NCBI GenBank assembly: GCA_013146195.2 | Contig: CM028377.1 | Location: 36,337,632 to 36,401,631, forward strand | DNA length: 64,000 nucleotides | Source of the DNA: Codonopsis lanceolata | Lineage: Eukaryota > Streptophyta > Magnoliopsida > Asterales > Campanulaceae | Direction of reading: 5' to 3' | Part shown: piece after piece, positions 36,601 to 46,363 of the stretch | Layout: the number at the start of each line of letters is the position of its first letter | How positions within the stretch are numbered: position 1 is the first letter of the stretch | The notes under the pieces: model-generated | Told to the model about the DNA's origin: nothing | Database searches by the model: none | The model's input: only the letters and a program-made list of their open reading frames with translations | Translations under genes and position numbers: made by a program

Positions 36601-37045
36601 TAACTTATAATGGTCACAGTAAGGATCTGACCTAGGCCTTTGTCATTTAAAACTCGTTAGCATTTTTGTCATTTCATATCACTTACTGGTCATATGTCAA
36701 ACTGATAACTAGTATTTTTGTCATTTCAAATCTCTTACAGGACATGGCTCAGTTTCACTTTCTTCCCATTTTAAATTGTTTATACCTATTTTCTTGAAAT
36801 TTGACCAGGCACAACTTTTAGCTCAAGAAGATAACCATGGCGTTTCTGCTGTTGATGGCTTTAGCAATGACAATGATGACTCGGGGACAACAGACCACGA
36901 GCTGAGGAATATGCTATCTAATATCTTAATTGAGAATGTTGCGTTGAGAAAACAGGTGAATTCTGTTATCCGTTATGCTCTCAATATGGGCATTTCATCT
37001 GACAAAAACGATGATGCCCCTTCAGAGCAAATTGTAGAAAACTAG
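28764..37045 (+). CDS. EREX: EREX/EREL-like PX-domain Rab5 effector, copy 2 (exons 2-10, open)
   Basis: Exons: 28764-28874, 29458-29556, 29721-29807, 30562-30670, 30803-31611, 34872-35036, 35129-35371, 35956-36174 and 36809-37045 (stop TAG). Joined they give 692 residues with no internal stop. Residues 1 to about 135 hold the PX domain: WPHDPRTGWSYC, RRFNDF at 59-64 (PI3P-binding type), PPAPP at 81-85 and ERRCSLEEW near 99-107. Residues 136 to about 360 are a Ser/acidic linker; from about 360 to 590 is coiled coil rich in Lys, Glu and Gln; the C-terminus ends SEQIVEN. In Arabidopsis this family binds active Rab5 GTPases and PI3P on endosomes and serves vacuolar sorting. Exon 1 (N-terminus) is not in this copy: its left edge joins a LINE tail. 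It may therefore lack its start and promoter, unless the duplication is an assembly artefact. Confidence 0.88.
31612..34871 (+). other. Intron 6 of EREX copy 2
   Basis: Same structure as in copy 1: antisense non-LTR tail near 32625-32800, (CT)n near 32956, LINE scar at about 33655-34645 and the MITE at 33703-34067. A duplicated GGCCTGCTTT word near 33478-33502 is private to this copy. No gene is seen inside. Confidence 0.75.
33703..34067. mobile_element. PIF/Harbinger-type MITE in intron 6, copy 2
   Basis: Same element as at 8985-9346, 365 bp here. It has GAGCATCC/GGATGCTC ends with TTA target duplications at 33700-33702 and 34068-34070. It sits at the identical point of the LINE scar, so it was present before the segment was duplicated. 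Confidence 0.75.
34872..37045 (+). CDS. EREX: Coiled-coil exons 7-10 of EREX copy 2
   Basis: Exon 7 (165 bp) encodes VKDLEVELETTKQKSK through MELKLKSQQ. Exon 8 (243 bp) encodes a second helical run with ELDTTRQQLEDLRRKHQEL and has one substitution against copy 1 (Gly for Asp in KSKAGVKV). Exon 9 (219 bp) encodes KLIQQEKQNKEREKVARRKL and LAISDNRIELLLAE. Exon 10 (237 bp) gives AQLLAQEDNHG, a third short helix (LRNMLSNILIENVALRKQVN) and the stop. All exons are in phase 0. Long heptad-like stretches fit a homodimer or tether. The equivalent exons in copy 1 are at 10149-12321. Confidence 0.85.
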
Positions 37046-39289
37046 TATGTAGAGATGAGATGAAATTGGGTGAGCATTGTATATTTTGTCAAAATAGTAT
37101 ATGGGCACCCATCAATTCACCGTTACCTTTGTGGGTAAAGAAAAGAAAACAAATATTTAGTATCCAAATAGTTAGTCTTCTAACATACGGCTGGTTCGCC
37201 ATGTGCCAGACTACGACAGCCTTGTAATATCTGCTACTAAACTTGTCAGACTTTGAAATGACTGCTCTTGAAAGCCATGTATTATTTTTGAACTGACCTG
37301 AATAACGATGAAGGGAGGGAAAATGAGAATACAATATATAGAACTGATACATGTCAAGGATGGTATTCCAAAATTAGTGACATTGCTTGATTTTATGAAG
37401 ATTATGTTCTGGTGTGTGAAATAGTTCGTGTTTTACGTTTTTATGTTTTATTTTTAGAAATTTAGACACCTCCAAGGGGATCTGAGTAGGCTCGTCCAGT
37501 GATAACCCTGTGCAAGCAGTCCTTTGCCATGGCTTATGCACAACTGCTTACTTCTCTAAGAATTAAGGACCCATCTGAATCTCCAATCAGGGTCCAACGG
37601 CTCTGGTATTTTCTCTACTGCAATGACGTAGGTGTCCTTGTCATTGGTCCCCTCCCCTGCAGTGATTGCCTCCTCGAATTGGACTCTATCAAAACCTTCC
37701 TGAACCCCCGCTGCCAAGCCCCCCTTCCAAACTGTCGACTCTCCTAGAAGACGCTTGCCCATTATGGAGGTTAAACCTCGAGATCTAGAGTGAATGCTCT
37801 TGAATAAATGATGCCAATCTCTTGCTCGTTCTTGGTCTGGTTTTGTCAGTCTTCAAGGCTTCTTAGTACTGCCTTATATAGTAGGATTGTAGGAGTCTTG
37901 GAGTCATTGAAGAACAAGTTTGACTCAATCACTTTAATCTGAAGTTAAAATGCATGAAATGCATCAAGTTGTTGGGGTTGAATCTCATTCATTAGTTGAG
38001 GTCTTTGACAATTAGTTGCGAAGGAAAATGACGCAGGCAACCTTTGTTGTTGAAGACACCCTTGAGTGACTTTGGTTTAGTTTCAATAAAATTACTATAC
38101 ATTAAAAAGTATTAAAAAGAAAAAAAAAAGATATTCACTGTTATAAATGAGTTAGACTAAGTTATTTTATTTATTTTTGGATAGAAATTATGGAAGATTC
38201 CTTTTGAAATTGAAATTGGCTTATGGCTGTTTTAGATCCGATAAAAAATTACATAAAACACTTAATACAACACTTATGAAGTACTTAATACATCGCTTTT
38301 GAAAATTATTGTACCAGAATACCTTTCAGGTGTTTTTTTAAAAAAACTAAATATGTTTTTGTTTTTTTAAATTTAAACCTAATTTAATTTAATTTAAACA
38401 CAATTAATTACTAATTAATTTGATTAAGTTACTAAGAGAAAAATTACCTGTGCATAAATATTAGATTGTAAAAAAAAAAAGAGCAGGGAATGTCAAAAAA
38501 TTTCTCTCAGTAAAAATTACAAGAACTCAAAACTTCCAAAAAATTTACTAATTTTGGAAGCAAATCGACAACTTAAGTGTTGAAATGTGGATATGGACGA
38601 TGATAACGATATTACATTTACCACTGACACATACTTTACGGTAATTTTACTTTCAATTGTTCGATTTTTATCTCTAAATGTTCAATTTTTATCTGTTATC
38701 TTTTTTTTAAAGATTGTTTAAATGAAAAAAAGAAAAAGAAAAAATCAAAAAGGGCTTAGGGACTGGGTTATGGGCGGTCCCTAAAGGAAAGATTGGGCTT
38801 TGGACTACTTGGGTGGCAGTCCAAATAGGGGTGGTAGGCCTAGGGTCCGGTTGGCAAGCAGTCGGGCTGGGGGTTGTGGGCTTAGGAACTTCTGGGTCGG
38901 CAGTCCCTACGGGGTTCTAGGCTTTGGGACCGCTGATGGGCCAGGTTGTAAGGAAAGGGAACTGGCTCGGTGGACAGACTGCCCAGCAAGGCTTGAACTG
39001 GGCTGGTTTCATAAATTTCTGGAAAGTATTTGTATTTGTTTTTGAATTTTCTTTTAAAAATGAAATTTATCATTGTGACAATAAAAGTAGCAGAAGATGT
39101 TCAATAACACCAATAAAATATTATTTTATACAATTTGATCCCATAACTTTCAATTTGTACAACAAGACCCCTCTGATCACACTTAACGAGCTAGACTTTA
39201 ACAACATCTATTTCAGGAACCATTGGCCGCAAAAACAATCAACTTTGGTTAGTGACATAGATTTGCACCGTACATGTTCACCCTAGTTT
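37046..39289. other. 3' UTR and downstream flank of EREX copy 2
   Basis: The same succession as after copy 1: probable 3' UTR, a GC-richer block at 37485-37765, a very AT-rich stretch at 38090-38710 and a G-rich block at 38750-39010. No gene is supported. The ORFs in the G-rich block and in the block at 37499-37762 differ in reach between copies and match no known family. Confidence 0.5.
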
Positions 39290-39304
39290 TTATAAAGTTT
39301 GAAT

Positions 39305-39460
39305 TTCTACTATTGCAAGATCAGGCAAAACCCATATTTGGGCCATCCAACTTTTCGAAAACTTACAATGCGACCACCGAAACTTTAAAATTGTTATCCT
39401 TGCCACTAAACTAAACTTACATGGCTAGCGAGCCCCTTTTTTAGACGGATGTTAGTTCGG
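39305..39460. repeat. Left inverted terminal sequence of a Mutator-like/Pack-MULE element
   Basis: The stretch from TTTGGGCCATCCAACTTTTC through GACCACCGAAACTTTAAAAT and TTGCCACTAAACTAAACTTA is the reverse complement, with mismatches, of 63320-63455. The two lie 24 kb apart now but about 1.8 kb apart once the later insertions are subtracted. Such long TIRs fit a Mutator-like element. No flanking 9-bp duplication could be confirmed, and the exact outer end is unclear. Confidence 0.6.
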
Positions 39461-39984
39461 TCATTAAGTTTATATAAAATACCTATTTTGCCCCTATAAA
39501 ATTCCCCCATTTTTCAAACAAAAATAAACATGGCCAAATCAAATCTCCCTATTTTCCCTCACCTTGATAAAAATGTGAACCCAAGATCTGCTATAAAGGT
39601 TTTAGAATGAATGTCTTCGCGACCCAACGTCCTCGAGTTGACACAAACCTTGGAATTGTGAACAACGCCATAATTGAGACGACTTTCCAATTGATAAGTC
39701 AAATTCAATCACAAACAACAAATCACGATGTATATAATCCGAGCTTCCAATCCAAGACACTCAAAGAAGAATACAATTTTCTATCCAAAAAATCAACTCA
39801 ATTTTTATTCATCAATCAACCAACCTAAAACAATGTTTAAGGATGCCTTTATATAGGCTTACAAAATAAATCCTAAATCTAGTAGGAAAAGATAACTAAA
39901 TAAAAGTAAACTTTTAAACCTAAACTTTAGGAAAACGAAACCTAATTAAAAGAAAAAAAAACCCTAAAAATACCCAAACAGTAA
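39461..39984. other. Interior of the TIR element, unassigned
   Basis: AT-rich stretch between the left TIR and the gag fragment. It includes a short open frame at 39607-39828 with no recognisable family. Nothing else is supported. Confidence 0.35.
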
Positions 39985-40370
39985 AATAGTAAAAAACCCA
40001 TTGAATTCGACAGTAGCTAACTTAACCTTCCTCAAATTAGTGTTGGCATAACAATCAAATACTTTATCGATTTTTCTTTTCCAATCAAAGTATTCATCTG
40101 GATCACTTGACCCCTTGAAAACATGAATCTTCATCTTAAATGTTCCCATTTTCCTCTCACCTTCCTCTTCCATGGTTCCCTTCCAACCCAAGCTCATCAA
40201 AATATTCATCTAACAGGTTACCTCTTTGAGCCCTACGCTCCCTAGGCTCCTCCCTTCGCCTATCCTCCTCAATTCTACCCAATCTCTCTTTCTCTTGAAC
40301 AAACTTTCCCTTCACTTGAACAAATTCACCCTTCATCTCCTCAATACTAGTGAGTTTATCTCCTCCCAAT
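39985..40370 (-). pseudogene. Ty3/gypsy gag fragment
   Basis: On the minus strand, MEEEGERKMGTFKMKIHVF is followed by GSSDPDEYFDWKRKIDKVFD and VKLATVEF. These match the start of the retrotransposon gag domain of plant Ty3/gypsy elements (usual form: K-I-P-x-F-x-G-x-x-D-P-x-A-Y-L-x-W-E). An upstream charged segment at 40369-40157 (coiled, EEMKGEFVQVKGKFVQEKER) is in another frame. It is cut off after about 75 residues of the domain. It lies back to back with the PPR fragment, so both may have been captured by the same element. Confidence 0.6.
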
Positions 40371-40393
40371 CAGACCCGCTTCTCACCAAATAA

Positions 40394-40660
40394 ATCTTCG
40401 ACCTATCAGCCCACCAACCTAATTTCCACCACTCTTACTCAACCCTCCACACCCTCATCCTCAAACTGGGACGCTCCCACCACTTCTTTTACATGGACAA
40501 TCTCTTCTCCCGACTCAACTCCTAACACTACTTCATCGCTCCTTCTGTCTTCTCCCACATCATCTACATCTACGGTGACACCAATATACCCGATAAAGCC
40601 ATCAAAACCTTCTCCACCATCCTCCAATTTAACATCAAACCTCTTCCCAAACACTTGAAC
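40394..40660 (+). pseudogene. PPR protein gene fragment, first part
   Basis: The frame at 40394 reads IFDLSAHQPNFHHSYSTLH, TLILKLGRSHHF, then NS*HY with a TAA where the family has Gln. VFSHIIYIYGDTNIPDKAIK and FNIKPLPKHLN follow. These match the N-terminal repeats of a plant pentatricopeptide repeat protein. The fragment stops at AAC 40660 and resumes in the same frame at 62975 after 22.3 kb of inserted elements. PPR proteins act on organelle RNA; this piece is non-functional. The longer out-of-frame ORF over the same bases (40350-40658) is a shadow. Confidence 0.75.
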
Positions 40661-41083
40661 GGTCACGCTCCAAACCTGCCCTAACTAGCCTCAGTTCGAG
40701 ACAAGAACCCAACTGACAAACCAACATGAATAATAATTGAAATAATAATTTAAAATACATTTTTCTCAAAATACACAACTAAATATAAACGGAGTAATAA
40801 AACACTTAAATGTTTTACAAAAGAACCCCTAAATATCCCAACATGTCTCAAAAGAAATATAACCCCAAAGAAGACTATATGTCTCCTATACAACACAAAA
40901 GAAATACTAATAACTGTGGAAGTTACCCCAAAAGACAACCACCACTAGCGCTCCGTAGACATCCCTGCGCTCACCGCAGATCTAAGGAATACAAATAGGA
41001 CGGGGAGAGTCAAAACTTAGTAGCGTTCAGGTGTACTAATATATGTTATGCATGTATGCAACATGAGATCATGCTATGATAAT
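40661..41083 (-). mobile_element. LTR (R), left part, inserted in the PPR fragment
   Basis: Begins right after TGAAC (40656-40660). The matching TGAAC at 62970-62974 follows its other end, so R is an insertion with a 5-bp target duplication. Words such as GACGGGGAGAGTCAAAACTTAGTAG resemble Del/Tekay-type gypsy LTRs. On the minus strand it begins TACAACACCC and ends GCGTGACC, not a perfect TG...CA. Total length without the CACTA is about 2.07 kb, with no internal domain, so it is probably a solo LTR. Confidence 0.6.
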
Positions 41084-42570
41084 CACCACTAGAAGGCAGG
41101 TAATTAGCGACGAAGAATAGAAATCAACGACGGGTGTTAGCTTCTGATTTTATATTAGCTACTGTATTACCTCCGCCGCTAATCTCCGTCGCAAAAAAAC
41201 ATCTTGGTTGGTCCACAAGTATGCTCAAATAGGCTAGAGGGGGGGGGTGAATAGCCTATGATGCCAATTTTAAAACATTTCTTTTGATATTTATAAAGAG
41301 CAAATTTAAAGGCATAAGCAGTCTGTAGAGGAAACATGTCTGCTGGTAACATAGAACAACAGACTTACTCTGAGCAGAGTAAAGATCTCTGTTGTCAAAC
41401 TGCAAATAAATCGAAAGCCAGATTAAAAGTTTTAGCAACGGAAATGGTAAGGCTTAGATTTATCTAAAAGTCTTAAGCAAGATGTACATGAATATATGTT
41501 CAGAACAATATCATACTTAATCCTTCTCCAAATGCAGGTTTGGGAAGTCATGAGAGGATAGCTTTCAAAGAAGTAAAACAATTTATAAAAGCTAATAGAT
41601 AAATCAATGCTTAGTTTGATAAATATATTATATTAAAATTCAGTAGAGGTTTGCTCAAAGACAAACATACTTAATATATCAACATAGACTCACTATTTAA
41701 ATTATCTACCCTTTTCGTCTAGAACTTAAACCCCTACTCAAGAATTCATTACAGAAATTCCTAAGCATAGTTAACAGTAGGAGACAACAACGAAGGATAG
41801 ATACGAGAAGAAAATTTTTAGGATTACTCAGATATAAGATATCTGAGTGACTGAGTGCAGAGCACTTGACTCCTTATGATGATCTATGATTGCACAACCA
41901 ACAACACTTGCAATAGAATACAAGTCTAGAAGTATGAATGCAATGCAGACAAACAACTCTTCATCTTCTTTGGGCATCTTTCAAGATCTATCTTCAACAG
42001 ATCTTAAGTGCTTGACCACTAGCTAAGAATAAATTCTTTAAAGCTTTGGTAGAGACTAGGATCTTCGAAAGAGGTTGAAGAACTCAAATAAAGAGGTGAG
42101 TTCTTGATCAAGACACTGATCTCTGTCATGTTATTTTTTAATGTCTCTCTTCTCCTTTTCTCTTTTCTTCCTAGCAATCCACATAAAGTGTTTTGCTAAG
42201 GTCTGGGTTCTTTCACAGTGATCTCTTGTGAAGATCTAAGAAGATCGTTGTTGAAGACGATTTCCTTTGTAGATCTCACAGCCTTGTCGATCAGCTTTAT
42301 CACTACTCTTGGTGGCTTCTGCTTGTGGCTATTGAGAAAGGATAAATGGATTATCTTTTATAGAGGTCTTTAGATCGTTGAGATATGTTGATAGATTTTC
42401 TATCCGTTGGAACAGTGTTGATGTTGAAGTCTGTTGGAGATTTTGCTCTATAGATGGTCTGTCCAAAAAAGTAGATTCTTTTTAACTTTTCAAACCAAAT
42501 GTAGAAAGAGGATATCTTGCAGGTTTTGAGATGTCAGGCCTTTAAATTCAGATTGACGTTTGAGGCTTGA

Positions 42571-44550
42571 TGATGTGCGCAAAACGCAACTCGGGCAAGA
42601 TTACCCGGCCGTATCAAGTAATAAAGTGTACCTAAGTACGAGTTATCGATCCCACAGGGAGTGCACATAATTGTCACTCCAACTAAGTACCAAAATTAGG
42701 CTAACTAATTATATTTGAGCGAAAAGAAAATGAATTAAAATCTAAAAATATGAACAACCTAGAAAGCAATTAAAATCTACACTAACGCGGAGGTGGTTTG
42801 ACAACAACAAATTAAGATAGAAATATAGGAACACATTATTTCTAGTCTAGCCGGTGTTTAATTTAATCCTCTTTTTACTTTTCTTTAACTCAAGTCTTGG
42901 TAGTCGGACGCACTATTTTATTCGCTACGGGCTCTCGCAACGTATAGCAAATCTAGCTACAACTCCTAGCTACGGGCTCTCGCTTCTATAACATAGGAGA
43001 AAATAGCCGCGTGTCAAAGCAAACACCCAATGACTATCTACGCACGATCTCCTATCGGTCTCACGTAACGTAAACAATTAATGTGATTTTCGTAATTAAT
43101 AGGACGGGCTCTCGCATCTTATCCTATAATTCTAATGATCATCTAATGGTTCGCTACGCCATTAAAAGCATGAAGATCACACAATAATAACCAAACGCAT
43201 GGGTAATACTTCGCAAAAACAAACTCTCTATATTTTTCTACAAGTCATGTTGGTAGCCGAGACAAATAAAATTGATTAACTACGGGCTCTCGCATCTTAT
43301 AGTCAACCCTAACCTCCCCGACCTCGCGAATGGCTAAGGTGGTTCGATCGCGTGTCAAACCTAGTCTCATTTTGGCTATCGGTATGTGTCACATAACACC
43401 AACTATTAAATTGATTGGTCCGAAATAAATAGGTAGCTCTCGCGGATCCTAAATGTTTCTAAAATCATTTAATTATTGGTTAAATAATTAAATGCATTAA
43501 GTGCACAAAATAATTACCAACATGAATGTGTACTAAATAAAGAGATAGATTAAATTAAATCACTACATTGGACATAGAAAAAATAATTGCATTTCATAAT
43601 AATTTAAGCACAAACCAATTCTTCAATTACAATATTAATCAACCCAAGAAATTATACAACTATCAAAAATAGAGATAGGAAGAATTAAACCGAGAAAAGT
43701 TCGTTTCCGGGGGTGAAATCAATTGTAAATGCGCCGTTGGCTATTGAAATGATGCTCCAAACCTTCATTATCGGACAATTGATTGAGAAATATAGAGGAA
43801 TTTTTGAGAAAATGGGGGTGGTGTCCCATTTGGGAGCAATGTCCCAAATGGGGACTTGTATTTTCGCAAAATGAAGGCTGCCAGAGATAAAGGAGAAGGC
43901 AAGAAAGCCGGAGGTAAGTCGGGGGGCAAAATAGGGAGTGCAGGAGATAATTGAGGGCAAAATGGGAAGGAAAAAAGGCACGGCACGGCGGGGCATCCAG
44001 GTGGAATCTCGCGGGTCGCCCAAGGTTAGATGGGTGAGGGAATGAGAGGGAGAGTGGGCTGGATCCAGGAAGAGGACACGGGCCGCGCTAGTGGGGAGGA
44101 TGCTGCAGACGGCGCCACGTGGCTTCACCTGGTGATCGACAACGCGCCAGGGACTTCTCTGCAATTGCGGCAGCCTCCCTGCATTTCCATTAATTGCTCC
44201 GGTGTCCCTAATCTTTCTGACTTTAGCGCCGCCTTCCAGTTTGCCTCCAGTTCATCATTTTGGTCCTCCGTTAATATTTTCAGCCTCCGTTAGCCTCTGT
44301 TAGCTCAGAATTGCCTTGGATTCGTTGACGGACTTAACGAACTTTGTCCAAATAATTTCCAAATTAACTTTTACGCCTAGAATTGTCTCGAACTTCGTGC
44401 TAAACACCGTATAAAAGCACGATTATGCTTGGAAACCTACATTAAGCACAAAAACACAAATAATAATATTTCCAAAGCATAATTAATTCAAAAATAGCAC
44501 AAAATAACATAAAATTCCTGGGAAAATTAGTGGAAATCTTGTGCTCATCA
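42571..44550 (-). repeat. 3' LTR of the LARD-like element (1,980 bp)
   Basis: Nearly identical to 46364-48387. Contains four copies of ACGGGCTCTCGC (42927, 42972, 43104 and 43282) and a partial fifth near 43435. Lacks about 40 bp seen at 47860-47905 in the other LTR. The 159-codon minus-strand frame at 43685-44164 lies wholly inside the LTR and changes frame in the partner LTR, so it is not called. Confidence 0.88.
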
Positions 44551-44566
44551 CACCCCCAAACTTAAG
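44551..44566 (-). promoter_or_regulatory. Polypurine tract of the LARD-like element
   Basis: On the minus strand, CTTAAGTTTGGGGGTG lies directly before the TGATGAGC start of the 3' LTR. This is the usual plus-strand priming site. It resembles the AAGTTTGGGGGA tracts of the Athila remnant at 20023 and 21921. Confidence 0.8.
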
Positions 44567-46340
44567 CTTTGATCGTCCCGAGCAAAGAAAATGAATTATG
44601 AAAATGCTCGAGAACAACATGAAATGAAGGCGGCGCTCAAATAAGATCCCACAAGCATTACCATTTTGGAGATCAACCAAAAGATTATAAACATGCATAA
44701 TTGAGGTATGAATTGATTCAAATGCTATCAAACAATCCTCAAACAATCTTTCATACCATAAAACATTTTTTTACCCAATAGTAGCAATGTTCTAGCTTAG
44801 ATTGAACGGCCAACCGAAATACCAAATGCGAGTCAAACCGAAAGAGTCATCAACAAATATTTTTTTTTTTACAAAGCAAGGCATGAACACACGGTATAAC
44901 AATATCAATAGGACTTTTCAAGCTTGTAATGTTCGGCCTAGGGTTTGGGCTACAAATGAAGGATAGGATAGCAAGTCAAGAGAGCAAAGAAATTGAAGTC
45001 TTCACAAGATGACTAGCTTCATTAAAGCATAACTCTTCAAATAACCACAAACTCACTTCAACAACCCCTTAAACATTAAACTTTGGGTTGAAAAAGTGTC
45101 TCAACTACCACAAACAATTAAGTATCACCCTTATATCTCCATGAGAAAATTGAAGAACAATGGCAATTTTTTTCTTTTGTGTCCACCCTTGACATTTTCT
45201 TTTCTTTTCTTTCTTTTTCATTGCTTTCAAAGGGGGCTCTTTTCTTTTTCATTTCATTTTTTTTTTCACCACCAATCAACAATAATTATCAAATTCCCAA
45301 CATCAACATTAATGAACAGAAAACCTTCATGAAGCATACACTTCCCAACAAGATTACAAAAATAAATTAAATCATTTCAAATCATGCTCTCTTGAAGGGC
45401 AATAGCTAAAGTGTATAGGTTCACGGGATAAGATAATGCGGGTATAAGAAATGAAGTCGAATGGGGGTCATTGTGTGCTCTAGGCACACGCCATTCTTTA
45501 AATGAGCTCAACGGGGACACTAGAGATTTTTGTGAGATAAATGGGTAGGATAGAGAAAGGCACAAACGGTCCAAAGATGGCCTATATCATACTCTTGTCA
45601 TACACACATGTCCAAACCAAGCTTTTCATCATCAAAACATAACTCTCGGCATTTAGACTCACAAAATGACTCTTAGACATGCACAACCATCACTAAAGCA
45701 AAGCATAAAAATATTTCCAACGAATACTTGGGCAATATTTATTATGAATGAGGTGATGCTACCACATGAATCACAAACATATCCTCAATTATGCATATAG
45801 TAATCTCAAAATTGACTCCAAGAAAATAATGCATGCAAAACTCAAAGAGCGCCAAAAATGGAGAGATGGGTGATCAAAGCATAAATAACTTGGGGCGTAT
45901 ATAGCACAAGATTTTCAGAATTTTCAAAGTTTAACCACCAAACCATACTCCCTAAACTTAAAAATAAAAGGAGAAGGAAAGGAAAGAAAACTCCCTCAAA
46001 GTTGATCTCTTATGAAGTCCGGGCCGAAAAGATCCACTCCAAGTATCTCAACAAGCAGCCTCTACAATAAAAGCGCTAATTCCCTGCATCAAATCAAGCT
46101 CAAAAGAAAAGAGTAGAAATGCAATTATAAAATAAAAAAAATAAAAAAAAATATTTTTGTGTGGGGACACTATTTACACCTCCCTACAAACCCACAAACT
46201 CGGGAGGGCTTCGAAAAACGACTCAAAATACAAAACATATAAATACAAAAGCAAATAAACTAATTAAAAAAACATGCTCAAATTACAATCAGCTTCGCTT
46301 GGTATCGATATTAGCATATAGGAGCAAAAATTAAATCATT
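44567..46340 (-). other. Internal region of the LARD-like element, no gag/pol
   Basis: About 1.8 kb between PPT and PBS. Open frames are short, and none resembles gag, protease, RT or integrase on either strand. Poly-T/A tracts occur near 44865, 45170-45260 and 46130-46155. I see no captured host gene that I can name. Confidence 0.6.
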
Positions 46341-46357
46341 CCCCGGCAACGGCGCCA
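46341..46357 (-). promoter_or_regulatory. tRNA-Asp primer binding site
   Basis: On the minus strand TGGCGCCGTTGCCGGGG, the perfect complement of the 3' end of plant tRNA-Asp(GUC) including CCA. It lies six bases inside the 5' LTR end. tRNA-Asp priming is known from Athila/Tat-type gypsy elements, which links this non-autonomous element to that group (inference). Confidence 0.85.
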
Positions 46358-46363
46358 AAAACT

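Larger units (their letters stand above)
28323..39289. repeat. Segmental duplication, copy 2 (about 11.0 kb)
   Basis: Direct-orientation copy of 3641-14551. The left edge is the base after the LINE poly(A). The right edge of provable homology is where copy 1 runs into its gap (TCACCCTAGTTT); copy 2 continues beyond it. Small copy-specific changes include a repeated GGCCTGCTTT at 33478-33502 and a longer (CT)n at about 32956-32974. Confidence 0.95.

Noticed and set aside
40350..40658. 102-codon Ser/Thr/Pro-rich plus-strand open frame
   Set aside because: Out-of-frame shadow of the PPR fragment, which in its own frame gives a recognisable protein.
43685..44164. 159-codon minus-strand open frame
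   Set aside because: Lies wholly inside an LTR, is interrupted or shifted in the partner LTR and matches no family.
46341..46357. Possible tRNA-Asp gene end
   Set aside because: Only the 3' terminal bases are present, in the position of a retrotransposon primer site; there is no tRNA body.
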